A stretch of 64,000 bases of DNA from Megaustenia siamemsis (Eukaryota; Mollusca; Gastropoda; Stylommatophora; Ariophantidae), in NCBI GenBank assembly GCA_032433765.1, contig JAVIAB010000008.1, positions 44,876,606 through 44,940,605 on the forward strand. The letters run 5' to 3'. Below the pieces are notes generated by a model that saw only the letters and a program-made list of their open reading frames with translations, searched no databases and was not told the origin of the DNA. The position numbers and the translations under genes were made by a program. Shown piece after piece: positions 21,887 through 32,900 of this stretch (position 1 is the first letter of the stretch; each line of letters starts with the position of its first letter).

Positions 21887-22100
21887 CCCCCCCCCACCCC
21901 CCTCTCCCCCTGATCTTTGGATATATCAAGGACATGAACAACAAAACCTCCTATTTTATCGCTTCCAGCGAATTACAATGTGTTTTTTTAATTTCGTGAG
22001 GACGAAGTATCAGTCTTCAGCTTTGATTTGTTCAGGCCTGGTTCAGACCTGATCTTCTTGCAAGGCAGCAGTTGCATGTAGTCAGATTTGACTTTTAGAG

Positions 22101-22330
22101 AAAACAGCTTCACCAAACTTCGAAAATTCTTACCCGGATTTGAAGCAAATTTACCTGTTTCACCAAACTTTGAACGACCCCATCCAGATTTGTATCAATA
22201 TTACCTGTTTTACTAAACTTCAAACCTAGAGATTCAGATTTGCACCAAAATTACCTGCTCTATTAGACTGACCCTACGACTTAGATATACACAAAATTCA
22301 CCTGTATGACTAAATTTGAATCTTTCATAT
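22101..22330. repeat. Degenerate 50-bp tandem repeat
   Basis: Units starting TTACCTGTTTCACCAAACTT recur at 22,151, 22,201 and 22,251, with weaker copies on each side. Period is 50 bp. Divergence is high, so the array is old. Confidence 0.7.
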
Positions 22331-22463
22331 CCCCTCCCCCCCTCCCACCCACCACATCCGCCCCAATTATATTACTTCTGTAGTTTGTGTTAATGCTGAA
22401 CTATATAGTCCGTCTGAATTATTTCAGATAATTTGGACTTGACGTAAGATTCACTTGGACTTA

Positions 22464-23289
22464 CTCTTGACATTATTATTGTAAAGTAAATACACAATCA
22501 ATGATAGTAACAAGAAGAAATAAACGGTTCAAATTCACACCGCAAGCCAGTCGACATGGCACTTGATAACAATGCATCACTTATATTTATTCCACTAGGT
22601 AGACATCCTGCCTTATGTAAAATCAAGTTTCAGCTGCTGACGCATACATGTAAAAATATAATTAAATCTAATATCCCCATTAACAAGAAACAAACGGGTA
22701 ATCCAATGCAATCGTGATCCCATAACATACATCCTGTCACGTGCATCAGCAGTACATCATTATTAAGTAAAGGCGGGAGTGTATTCAAGTAAATGACCCT
22801 GTCCGCCCTACAGTTCCAGAACCAATCGAATCGTGACTCTGTGTGGATACTAAACTTCTTTCTGTCACGCCATTTGTCAGTTTACGGTATCCATCCTTCT
22901 AATTGTTCTGTAGAAATAATTTCGATGGCGACCACATTTTTACTGCTACAATAAAACGTCTATTCAGCGGGTTTAGTTCCTGAACTCCCACGAAAAAGCG
23001 AAAATTGCCGGAAGTGTAGCTCACCCGTTTATTTAATAAACTGTAAAACTGGTTGTGTCAGTAGCGTACTCATAACGTACTGGGTCGGCGGGACGAGTTG
23101 GTTTTGTGAACGAAGGTCCAGTAGAGTCAGCTCATAGAGAAGTGGTACCTGGCTCTTGGGAAAAGTGGTACCTGGCTCATGGGAAAAGTGGTAATTGCGA
23201 AGATCACGGGTGTTTATCAGCGATATTTAATTTAATTTGCACACGTGTATTTTCTCAAGAAGTTAAATTACACTTGATTCTTCTATTAT
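22464..23289. repeat. Duplicated 0.85-kb segment, copy 1
   Basis: Direct-orientation duplicate of 29,054-29,929. The first 600 bp differ at only about ten positions; the last 200 bp are more diverged. Near the right end it carries about two units of a 26-bp repeat (AAGTGGTACCTGGCTCATGG) where the other copy has about four. There are no inverted termini and no long open frame. It is either a dispersed repeat or a local segmental duplication. Confidence 0.9.
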
Positions 23290-23783
23290 GTCTTCAACGC
23301 GATTAGATGAAGCTGTACCTACACATGTTAAAACTGTTATGGTTTAAAATGTAATGTTGCGTCACCCGAAAATTAATATTTACTTTAGCTAAATTAATTT
23401 ACATTTTGAGTATGATGTCACAAACTCAAACCACTTCCATAAAGCATCAGTTCTAAAAATGAGTGGAGTGTACCAGATTCAGAACATCTTCGTTCATATT
23501 GTTGTTAACTGCTGAAGATTATAACTAAAGTAGCACTCTGAAAACAAACAGCTGTGAGAATATCACCAGCCTCATCTTTACAGGCTATGATCTAGACTGT
23601 GACATTTTGCATTTCTCCCTCACCCCTTTTTTTTTACGATCAAACACTTTTGTTTTCAAACTACAAGCTACTAGTGTTTACTGATGTTACACACTGCGTG
23701 TGAAGGTCGTGTAGGAATGATAGCCTACAATGGTGATCGATATTATAAGCACAAGCAGAAAACTACCCGGACCATCAGTAAAC
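23290..23783. other. No recognised feature
   Basis: AT-rich sequence with no gene or repeat recognised. Confidence 0.5.
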
Positions 23784-23792
23784 AAGTACTTC

Positions 23793-24123
23793 GGTAGGGG
23801 GCCTCGGTAGCCATTTTGGGAAAACCACCCGACTGGGCTACAGACGTTCGGACAATCCGTGTTCGATTTCCGTTGGAAGAAGTGTGAGTTGTACTTGTGG
23901 TTGAAAAATAAAATTCTCCCGTGGTCGACCCAGCCGCTGGCAGAAATGGGTACCAGAATAGTACTCTGGGAATGCGAGGAATGCCGCCTCGAATCCTAAG
24001 TTTCGATGCTTGAAGCGACACTATCCAGAAGTCTCTGAACACTTTTGGATAGGCGGCCGTGCACATGTGGTTGAAAAGCGTGCGAAGACGCCGATCCGAG
24101 TCTCCTACTTTACCTTCACCTTT
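23793..24123 (+). mobile_element. SINE-3 copy with 9-bp TSD
   Basis: Plus-strand copy of the SINE-3 at 6,905, flanked by AAGTACTTC at 23,784-23,792 and 24,124-24,132. The head reads GGGGCCTCGGTAGCC; box B is GTTCGATTTCC. The conserved stem is CTATCCAGAAGT (24,021-24,032) with ACTTTTGGATAG (24,041-24,052), which keeps 12 pairs if one G-U is allowed. Confidence 0.92.
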
Positions 24124-24132
24124 AAGTACTTC

Positions 24133-24555
24133 AGAATGTATTAACTGTGACTAAGTACTATGTGCTGTACTTTAGTACTGTTACGCCAGCTCAATTCCCA
24201 GCAAGCCATACATTTTTATTGTAATTGTTCCTCTCTTCATATTCTGTTCTAAACATTTAACGTAAACTTCATAAATTCTGAGTGCAGGAACGATCCCTTT
24301 TCTATTCTAAATGGCTACATCAGAACTCATCATCATGCAATATTGGTATAATGCCAACGTGAATCTGGTCTCTTTTACTTGCTAATTTATCGGGCGTCAA
24401 CATCAAGAGCGATTAATTTCAAGTCAAATATAATTTCATGGCATATCGTACAGTAATTGTGTAAAGTGTTCTTCAAGATTTAAACGTCAAAACAAACGCT
24501 TCTCTTTATTTTATCTTGTTACCTTTCTTAGGCCTCCCGAACATCTAATGTTGCT
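24133..24555. other. No recognised feature
   Basis: No gene or repeat recognised. Confidence 0.5.
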
Positions 24556-24870
24556 CAAACAACGTAGGTTACGCTTCTTGGCCACTTACACCGAAGGAAA
24601 GATTCCCGGCAACCAAAAGATATATTCTATGGACAACTAGCAGGTATGAAAAGAACTTGGTGGCGCCCACAATTTTGATTTGTAGACGTATGTAAACGTG
24701 ATCTGAAGACTCTGAACATAAATAATACATTGTTGTAAGAAATAGCTGCAGACCGCAATCTTTGGAAACACACTACAAAGCTCCAACTGAAACAAGACGC
24801 AGACAAAGAGAATACACGGCGGAAAAAAATAACATTTCTAGGGGAGCTACAAAATCCATAGTCAACTATT
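24556..24870 (+). mobile_element. LINE-H C-terminal fragment
   Basis: The plus strand reads DSRQPKDIFYGQLAGMKRTW, then FVDVCKRDLKTLNI, then AADRNLWKHTTKLQLKQDAD, with one stop between the parts. The xDxRxPKDILYGEL...RFKDVCKRDLK...LAADRxxWR order is a familiar C-terminal region of animal LINE ORF2 proteins. The catalytic domains are absent and the ends are approximate. Confidence 0.65.
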
Positions 24871-25007
24871 AGTGACAGACGTACAAGCATTACCTTTTTT
24901 TTTCAACTCTCTATAGTATAGCAATTTTAAAAAAGTACAAATGAAAATAGATCTTCTGGAGGTTCATCATAAATATAATCCTCAATATTTTGATTGTGGG
25001 AGCCAGG

Positions 25008-25274
25008 GTAAAAAAAATAAATAAATAAATAAAGTACCCCGTCACGCCAAATGGCGTACAGGGAATATGGTGTTAGTGAACCTATATTTTACAGACCTTC
25101 GGCAAATGATTTTTGGGGTAATGTGGTCGGTATTATGCCCGTGCCGCTTTACTTTTCCATAAAAAAATCCGGTACCCATTAAAGGCTGGGTGAAGCCGTG
25201 GGTTGGGATCGAACCCTATCTCTTGTCCTTTGTAGTCCAGTTCATTAACTACTGAGCTATCACGGCTCCACGGA
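25008..25274 (-). mobile_element. SINE-1 copy with 7-bp TSD
   Basis: Minus-strand SINE-1 between AGCCAGG at 25,001-25,007 and 25,275-25,281. The 3' tail (left edge) is expanded to AAATAAATAAATAAAG. The head at the right retains TAGTTAATGAACTGGACTAC (read on minus) and box B GGTTCGATCCC. Confidence 0.92.
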
Positions 25275-25281
25275 AGCCAGG

Positions 25282-25719
25282 ATACTTCAGTTATAATTCA
25301 TGCTATCAGGAACCTTTGACACTTTTATTCTAATTAATGCATCTCTTAAAAAACATTATATTATTTACAGTTTGCTAATGCACAGTAATTTTGTTTTACC
25401 AGACTTTGATAAATAAACATTAAATCAGTTTTGTACACACACAACATTTGGATAAAAATGATAAATTGTTAATCTTCTTGTTGTTCTTCTAAAGCGGCGT
25501 GTCCAACAACTAATGTTTCATTTCAAAGCTGTAAATTAAAAAAAAAAACTACACTGGAACAGCGGGTCTTAAACTATTCTTTATCAAAGACCCACTTTAA
25601 ATATATTTTGTTACAAAGACATCCAAATCTTACTTCACGGTTTAAGCATCTACAAGTTTTCAAATATTCATTTAAAGTTGTTCTTTTTTTCGGAAAGGTC
25701 TTAACAAGTGAAAAAGGTA
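25282..25719. other. No recognised feature; may include PLE 5' remnants
   Basis: No RT motif is readable upstream of the PLE endonuclease. The segment next to it (25,600-25,719) could be degraded PLE coding sequence but cannot be assigned. Confidence 0.4.
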
Positions 25720-26200
25720 TACTACTTAAATACAAGACATCCGTCTTGTCAGGGGCTGTCTTCCTGCCGCCCTCTTTAGCCATCGTGGTACCATCCGCTG
25801 CAACCGCAGAGTATGTAATACTTGTGACCACGTTCTCCACACCGACACTGACCTCTTCCCTAATGGTCCTTTCGAGATCAGAGAGGGATTCACTTGCACA
25901 TCGCGGAACATCATTTATGCCATCATTTGTAAGCGATGCAAGTTGAGCTACATCGGCCAATCTGGTAACGTATCTGAGATAGGTGCCGTGAACACTTGAA
26001 TGATATCACCCGAGAAGCGGACACTCCTGTAGCAGCCCACTTTAACTCGAGTGGCCATCGAGGTAAGACGGATGTCTTGGTTACTGGCTTAGTATCATGC
26101 TCCTCTGATCACCACAGTCGGCTCACTCTGGAGCACCGCCTCATCGCTCGTTGGGGTTGCCTCAGCCCTCGTGGCATCAATGTATCCCTGTCCCTCTGAG
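25720..26200 (+). mobile_element. Penelope-like element fragment with GIY-YIG endonuclease
   Basis: The plus frame reads FSHRGTIRCNRRVCNTCDH, where a CxxxxCxxC cysteine cluster precedes the endonuclease, then GFTCTSRNIIYAI (25,885-25,924), the Cys pair ICKRCKL (25,925-25,945) and SYIGQSG (25,946-25,966). IIY and YIG are the two signature strands of the GIY-YIG fold, and the Cys-containing insert between them is characteristic of PLE endonucleases. A stop follows near 25,999. In a second frame, starting about 25,996, the sequence resumes DTPVAAHFNSSGHRGKTDVL, then LTLEHRLIARWGCLSPRGIN and a stop at 26,199; the E in LEHRLI is the expected catalytic Glu. One frameshift and no visible RT mean this copy is inactive. 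Confidence 0.85.
25996..26199 (+). pseudogene. Second half of PLE GIY-YIG endonuclease, after frameshift
   Basis: A 67-codon frame covering the C-terminal half of the PLE endonuclease. PVAAHFNSSGHRG matches the PVxxHFNxxGH segment of this family, and LEHRLI carries the likely metal-binding Glu. The protein ends LSPRGINVSLSL, a usual position for PLE termination. The Met at the frame's start is probably internal to the ancestral protein. It adjoins the N-terminal half in another frame. Confidence 0.8.
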
Positions 26201-27490
26201 GACCCTCCTTCCTCCGACTCCATCCTCCCACTTATGGACTTCTCTTCTTATTTTAATTCTTGGGTTTTCCACTCCTCGTCCATCCGTGTTCTCCATATCC
26301 GCTTTGAGTAACCCTTATCTTGCCTTCTTCATCAACCCCCCCCCACCTCCCTTTTTCTCTTCTGACCACCTTCATGTCCTTCACTTCTTTATCAATATAT
26401 TTCCTCTCTACCTGGACTGTACCATCTCTCTGCCCACTTCTATTGTTCCTCATCATTCCCACCACCTCTCTACTGATCCACTCCTAATTCACCCTTTTCC
26501 TCTCCATTCACTTGTAGTCACTACTCCTCTATACCTACTATTCCAGTATCCCCCTTATCCTGATGCCCACTTTTATTCCTCTTCTAGGACCATATCATCC
26601 CCCTTTGTTCTATCATTTCCCTACTTCTTTACTTCCTTTGGTTCATACCTCTTGCGCACCATTCCCCTATTACTCCACTCCTTCTAGACTCCCTCTCTTT
26701 TTATTCACTTTTGACCTACCGCCTCTCCTCCTATACACTTCCTGCATACCTGCTTCTTATCCCTCCTCTCCATTTCTCCTCCTCTATACTTCCCTAAATC
26801 TCGAGTGACTCACTTCCTCCGGACCACCCCCCTATCACTCTACCTCCCTTCTCCCTACCTATTTGACTTATACCGGTTTACTTATTCTTCCTCTCATCAT
26901 CTCTTCCTCCTCACTTACTCCCTGCCATCGTTGACCTACCTCTCTTCTCTTCCAGTTTTAGGCCTTCCATTCTGTAGAGTTTATCTCTCTCACCCATCTC
27001 CCAGTTCACTACTTTGTCTTTTCATTCACTCTTTCTTTATACCTCTCGCGGGTTCTCCCACTTGCAGTGTTAGACTGATTTATGGCAATGTCGGCCTCTC
27101 TCGGCCTTTCGCTTTTGGGCTTCTAGTTTCCCTTGTACCATTGACCATCGTTTCCCAGCAGTTTGGCAGCTTCCCCACCCACCTCTCTCTGTTTCCCCGC
27201 CACTTGCCCCCCCCCCCCAACTCGCCTATCTCAATCACGTGGTACTTTCTTCACACATTCTTTATGCTCCCAGTCATTCTGACTTGTTTGAGCACGGAGG
27301 ACTGACTTGCTGCTCTAAGCTAAGTGCATTTTTTAAAATCATTTTTATTTTTCTCCTACTCGTTTTCCATTGTATATATCTTGACGCCCATCCTACCTCT
27401 CCTCATGTAGTATTAATTTCTCTCTCCTTTCTTATTTCTACATCCTACTTCCCTAGCCCTCCACTTGATCATCTAACATGTAGTTATAGA
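26201..27490. repeat. 1.3-kb pyrimidine-rich region, probable PLE 3' UTR
   Basis: Strongly C/T-biased on the plus strand from just after the PLE stop codon to about 27,480, without a fixed unit. Open frames across it (for example 26,151-26,687) encode only Pro, Ser, Leu, Phe and Tyr and are compositional artefacts. Its position directly between the PLE endonuclease and the hammerhead-like motif suggests it belongs to the element. Confidence 0.6.
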
Positions 27491-27529
27491 TAATTGTGCT
27501 TCACGGTCTGTTGTTGCTGTTCTCGTATT

Positions 27530-27556
27530 CTGAAGAAGGCCACAGGCCGAAACGTC
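27530..27556 (+). ncRNA. Hammerhead-ribozyme-like motif downstream of PLE
   Basis: The sequence CTGAAGA, AGGCCACAGGCC, GAAAC, GTC occurs without gaps. CTGAnGA and GAAA are the two invariant strands of the hammerhead core; GGCC-ACA-GGCC would form stem II, with one extra A before it. GTC after GAAAC could give the NUH cleavage triplet, but stem III would be very short, so the motif would act as a dimer if at all. PLEs are known to carry hammerhead motifs in their terminal repeats. Activity is not established here. Confidence 0.5.
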
Positions 27557-27957
27557 AGTATTGTGTTGTGTTCCTTCCTTGTAAAGCTGTCATCATACCT
27601 TGGAGTGTCTAACACACCCCACCACTGGCCCACTATTTCTTTGTTTTTCAATGCATATGTTTGGTTATGAAAACCAAGTTTAATATAAGATTTGAAAATA
27701 ACAATCTTATTCCACGTTCCTTTTCTTTCTATCCTGCTTCCATTGTTCATTCATTCTCTCTATCTTTTTACTGCAAAAGAAGAGATAATTATATTTATTC
27801 AAGCTTCGCGGTACCCTCGCTAGTACATGACGGTCGTGCAGGGGTCCGCGGACCACGAATAGCTGCACTACTACATGCACGTTTTAAACAGTCGTGTACT
27901 ATCAAACATGCTTTGTTTTCCCACCAGGCAGCAATAATATATGTCCCCCGTGATTCA
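27557..27957. other. No recognised feature
   Basis: Sequence after the hammerhead-like motif; it may include further PLE sequence but has no marker. Open frames at 27,661-28,047 and 27,795-27,995 have no recognised domain. Confidence 0.4.
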
Positions 27958-28070
27958 TTATCAGACCACATGTCCTTTGCAGAACGTTCCATCAACCACA
28001 GCCCGTCTGAAAGAATCTATATTTCTAACCAGATCTACCACTTCTGATATCATGATCAATGTCTCTTTGA
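27958..28070. repeat. Dispersed repeat R6, copy 1
   Basis: About 110 bp similar to 48,394-48,504. Shared landmarks are CACATGTCCT, CAGAAC, GTCTGAAA, and a terminal ATCAATGTCTCTTT/TTCAATGTCTCTTT. No coding potential is evident. Confidence 0.6.
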
Positions 28071-28241
28071 TGTCTTGAAACCACCTATTTTTATTATGGT
28101 CTACCCCTACCTCGTTGCCAAGCAACCAAGATTCCAATTATTGTTCTTTCCAGCCTGCAATGTCTTTTTTTTTTAACGTATCCATAACCCTGTTATTAGC
28201 TCTTGGAAATCTATAGTTGGGCATTTTAAGACCTCTGTACA

Positions 28242-28488
28242 TCACTGTCTCCATTATCGTTATTCAGTCTCCATCCCCCTTCTTTTATATAGGAATCCAC
28301 TGTAGGACAGTTATCGTGATATATCTCTTCAGATGTTATCGGTTTATCCAGCTCTGCTTATGTCTAGTTATCACTGTCTCCATTATAGTTATTCAGCCTC
28401 CACCCTCTCTCATTTATATAGGTATCCACTGTAAGACAATTATCTTGATACATCTCTTCAAACGTTATCGGTCTATCCAGCCCTAATG
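28242..28488. repeat. 129-bp tandem duplication
   Basis: Two head-to-tail copies with a 129-bp period, each beginning TCACTGTCTCCATTAT (28,242 and 28,371). They diverge at about one base in ten. Confidence 0.85.
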
Positions 28489-28604
28489 GTAAAGTGTAAA
28501 TAGTGTACTTGTTCAGTATTTCTTATCTCCTGATTTTGTTGACCAAAATATGAATATATTTCTTCTATGATATTTAGTATTGAAACATGACATTATTTAT
28601 GCTC

Positions 28605-28835
28605 ACTCCCAACACCAGAGCTGGAAGTTGTCAGCGATCCACAGCTGATGGCTTGCGCCAGGATCGGTGAACCAGAACCATCTAGACCCTGCTCCACCTC
28701 TCCGTGGTGCCTCTAGTAACAGACTAACCTGTCTAGTCTGGCCAAGCGAGTAGGGATCGAAGAGGGAAGACAACCCGGTACTCAAAAATGTCATGCTGAA
28801 GTCGGATGTGTTGGGCCGAAAGGCGCAAATATTTA
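28605..28835 (+). repeat. Dispersed repeat R4, fuller copy
   Basis: Shares almost its whole length with 56,388-56,640 in inverted orientation and its second half with 14,515-14,640. It starts near AACACCAGAGCTGGAAGTTG and ends near GGGCCGAAAGGCGCAAATAT. No open frame or RNA polymerase III box is convincing. Confidence 0.8.
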
Positions 28836-28837
28836 TC

Positions 28838-29040
28838 TATTAAGTTTATCTATTCATCTTTTCATGTTATCACTTCATTTTAGTCTCGGTAGCGCACATA
28901 GTCACATGTTCATCTATTCATCTTTTCAAGTTATTTATTTATTTTAGACTTGGTGTAGCACATTATCAAATGTTTATTTGTTCATCTATTGATGTTATCA
29001 GTTAATTTTAGTCTTGATCTACCACTAACTAGTCTATCTT
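28838..29040 (-). repeat. Three tandem LINE-B-derived units
   Basis: Three units beginning TCTATTCATC at about 28,849, 28,912 and 28,984, with 63-72 bp spacing. Each resembles the LINE-B 3' segment TTCATCTTTTGATGTTACTC...TTTTAGTC...GGTCTG (compare 18,150-18,195). This looks like local amplification of a LINE piece. Confidence 0.6.
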
Positions 29041-29053
29041 GTAGCTTTCCTTC

Positions 29054-29929
29054 CTCTTGACATTATTATTGTAAAGTAAATACACAATCAATGATAGTGA
29101 CAAGAAGAAATAAACGGTTCAAATTCACACCGCAAGCCAGTCGACATGGCACTTGATAACAATGCATCACTTATATTTATTCCACTAGATAGACATCCTG
29201 CTATATGTAAAATCAAGTTTCAGCTGCTGACGCATACATGTAACAATATAATTAAATCTAATATCCCCATTAACAACAAACAAACGGGTAATCCAATGCA
29301 ATCGTGATCCCATAACATACATCCTGTCACGTGCATCAGCAGTACATCATTATTTAGTAAAGGCGGGAGTGTATTCATGTAAATGACCCTGTCCGCCCTA
29401 CAGTTCCAGAACCAATCGAATCGTGACTCTGTGTGGATACTAAACTTCTTTCTGTCACGCCATTTGTCAGTTTACGGTATCCATCCTTCTAATTGTTCTG
29501 TAGAAATAATTTCAATGGCGACCACATTTTTACTGCTACAATAAAACGTCTATTCAGCGGATTTAGTTCCTGAACTCCCACGAAAAAGCGAAAATTGCCG
29601 GAAGTGTAAAACTCACCCGTTTATTTAATAAATTATAAACTGGGAGTGGTAGTAGCGTAGTCATAACGTACTGTCTCGGCGGGACGAGCTGATTTAGTGA
29701 ACGAAGGTCCAGTAGAGTCAGCTCATAGAGAAATAGTACTTGGCTTATGGGTAAAAGTGGTACCTGGTTCATGGGGAAAAGAGGTTCCTGGTATATGGAC
29801 AAAGTGATACTTGGCTCATGGGAGAAGTGTTAACTGCAAAGATCACAGTTGTTTATCAGTGATCTTTCAGTTTATTTGCACATTTGTATTTTTTTCAGGA
29901 TGTTAAGTTACACTTGATTATTCTATTAT
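29054..29929. repeat. Duplicated 0.85-kb segment, copy 2
   Basis: Direct duplicate of 22,464-23,289. It ends exactly where the GT-rich array begins. Its 26-bp internal repeat (about 29,725-29,830) has about four units, against two in copy 1. Confidence 0.9.
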
Positions 29930-29930
29930 T

Positions 29931-32900
29931 TTTGGTTGGATTGTTTGCGTGGTTTGATGATTGGTTTGTTGGTTGGTTTGTTTATTGCTTTGTTGGTTGG
30001 TTTGCTGGTTGGTTTCCTGGTTGGTTTCCTGGTTGGTTTGCTGGTGGGTTTGTGTTTTTTGGTTTGTTGGTTGGTTGGTTTGCTGGTTGGTTCGCTGGTT
30101 GGTTTGTTCTTTTTTGTTTGTTGGTTGGTTTGTTTTTTGGTTTGCTGGTTGGTTTGTTCGTTGGTTGGTTTGCTGGTTGGTTTGTTGGTTGGTTGGTTCG
30201 CTGGTTGGTTGGTTTGTTGGCTAGTTGGTTGTTTTGTTTTTTGGTTTGTTAGTTGGTTTGCTGGTCGGTTTGTTGGGTGGTTGATTTGTTGCTTGGTTTG
30301 CTGGTTGGTTTGTTGGTTGGTTGATTTGTTTGAATGGTTTGTTTGTTGATTTGCTAGTTGGTTTTTGCGTGCTTTGAGGGATGGTTTGTTGGTTGCTTGG
30401 TTGGTTTTTTGTTTTTTGGTTGGTTGGTTTTTTGCGTTGTGTGAGGGATGGTTTGTTGTTTGGTTTTTTGTTTTTTGGTTGTTGGTTTGTTGGTTGGTTC
30501 TTTTGCGTGGTTTGAGGGTTGGTTTGTTGGTTGGTTTGTTTGTTTATTTGGTTTGGTGGTTGGTTGGTTTCTTTGCGTAGTATGTTCGCTGGTTTGCTGG
30601 TTGGTTTGTTGGCTGGTTTGTTGGTTGGTTAGTTGGTTGGATTGTTGATTTGTTTGTTGGCTGGTTTGTTGGTTGGTTATTTATTGGTTTGCTGGATGGT
30701 TTTTGATTGGTTTGTTGGTTGGTTTGTTGGTTGGTTTTTAATTGGTTTATTGGTTGGTTTGTTTATTGCTTTGTTGGTTGGTTTGTTGATTGCTTTGTTG
30801 GTTAGTTTGTTGGTTGGCTTGTTGATTGGTTTGTTGGTTGGTTTTTTATTGGTTTGATGGTTGTTTTGTTGATTGGTTTGTTGGTTGGTTAATTTGCTAA
30901 TTGGATTGTTGGTTTGTTTGTTGGGTTGTTTGTTGGTTGGTTTGTTTGTTGATTGGTTTGTTGGTTGGTTTGTTGATTGATTTGTTGGTTGGTTTGTTGG
31001 TTGGTTTGTTGATTGTTTTGTTGGTTGGTTTGTTGCTTGGTTATTGGTTGGTTTGTTGGTTGGTTTGTTGATTGATTTGTTGGTTTGTTTGTTGGTTGAT
31101 TTGTTGGTTGGTTTGTTGATTGGTTTGGTGTTTGGTTTGTTGGTTGGTTTGTCGAGAAATTTGTTGGTCGGTTTGTTGGTTCATTTTTTGGTTAGTTTGC
31201 TGGTTGATTTGTTGGTTGGTTTGTTGGTTGGTTTGTTGGTTGGTTTTTTGATTGATTTGTTGGTTGGTTTGTTGGTGATTGGTTTGTTGAATGGTTTATT
31301 GGTTGGTTTGTGATTGATTTGTTGATTAGTTTGTTGGTTGGTTTGTTGTTTGGTTTCTGGTTGGTTTATTGGTTGGTTTGTGATTGATTTGTTGATTAGT
31401 TTGTTGGTTGGTTTGTTGATGGTTTGTTAGTTGGTTGGTTTATTGATTGGTTTGTTGGTTGCTTTGTTGATTGGTTTGATGGTTGGTTTGTTGGTTGGTT
31501 TGTTGGTTGATTTGTTTGATTGGTTTGTTGGTTGGTTTGTTTATTGGATTGTTGGTTGGTTTGTTCGTTGGTGGTTTGTTGGTTGGTTTGTTGATTGGTT
31601 TGTTGGTTGATTTGTTTGATTGGTTTGTTGGTTGGTTTGTTGGTTGGTTGGTTTGTTTGTTAGTTGGTTTGTTGATTGTTTTGTTGATTTTTGTGTTGAT
31701 TGGTTTGTTGATTGATTTGTTGGTGTGTTTGTTGGTTAGTTTTTTTATTTAGTTTGTTGATTGATTTGTTGGTTGGCTTGTTTGTTGGTTTGTTGGTTGG
31801 TTTGTTGATTTTTTGTTGGTTGGTTTGTTAGTTTTTTTGTTGGTTGGTTTGTTGATTGGTTTGCTGGTTGGTTTGTTGATTGGTTTGTTGGTTTGTTTGT
31901 TGATTGGTTTGTTGATTGGTTTGTTGGTTGGTTTGTTGATTGGTTTGTTGGTTGGTTTGTTGATTGGTTTGTTGGTTGGTTTGTTTGTTGATTGGTTTGT
32001 TGATTGGTTTGTTGATTGGTTTGTTGATTGGTTTGTTGATTGGTTTGTTGGTTGGTTTGTTGATTGGTTTGTTGGTTGGTTTGTTGATTGGTTTGTTGGT
32101 TGGTTTGTTGATTGGTTTGTTGGTTGGTTTGTTGATTGGTTTGTTGGTTGGTTTGTTTGTTGATTGGTTTGTTGATTGATTTGTTGGTGTGTTTGTTGGT
32201 TGGTTTTTTGGTTGGTTTGTTGATTGGTTTATTGGTTGGTTTGTTTGTTGGTTTGTTGGCTAGTTTGTTGATTGGTTTGTTGGTTGGTTTGTTGATTGGT
32301 TTGTTTGTTGGTTTGTTAATTGGTTTGTTGGTTGGTTTGTTGATTGGTTTGTTGGTTGGTTTGTTTGTTGGTTTGTTGATTTGTTTATTGGTAGTTTTGT
32401 TGTTTGGTTTGTTGATTGGTTTGTTGGTTGGTTTGTTTGTTCGTTTGTTGGCTGGTTTGTTGGTTGATTTGTTGATTGGTTTGTAGGTTTGTTTGTTGGT
32501 TGGTTTATTGTTTTTTTTTGTTGATTGGATTGTTGGTTGGTTAATTGTTTGGTTTGTTGATTGGTTTGTTTGTTGCTTCATTTGTTGATTGGTTTGTTGA
32601 TTGGTTTGTTGGCTAATTTGTTGATTGGTTTGTTGGTTGGTTTGTTGGTTGATTTTGTGATTGGTTTGTTGGTTGATTTGTTGGTTGGTTTGATGGTTGA
32701 TTTAGTGATTGGTTTGTTGGTTGGTTTGTTGGTTGGTTTGATGATTGGTTGATTTTTTAGTTGAATTGTTGGTTGGTTGGTTGTTTTGTTGGTTGGTTTA
32801 TTTGCTTTTTGATTAGTAGTTTGGTTTGTTTGTTGGTTGATTTGTTAAGTGGTTGGTTTTCAAGTTGGTTGTTGGTTAGTTTGTTGATTGGTTTTTTGTT

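Noticed and set aside
26151..27493. Overlapping 166-178-codon frames after the PLE
   Set aside because: They encode only residues specified by C/T-rich codons (Pro, Ser, Leu, Phe, Tyr, His) and overlap in different frames, as expected for a biased non-coding region.
29563..29802. 79-codon minus-strand frame in the duplicated segment
   Set aside because: It overlaps the 26-bp internal repeat and is not preserved as an open frame in the other copy at 22,464-23,289.
31745..32581. 278-codon Asn/Gln/Thr-rich minus-strand frame, prion-like in composition
   Set aside because: It is the 12-bp GT-rich repeat translated (TNQQ and TNKP units); plus-strand frames over it are equally open.
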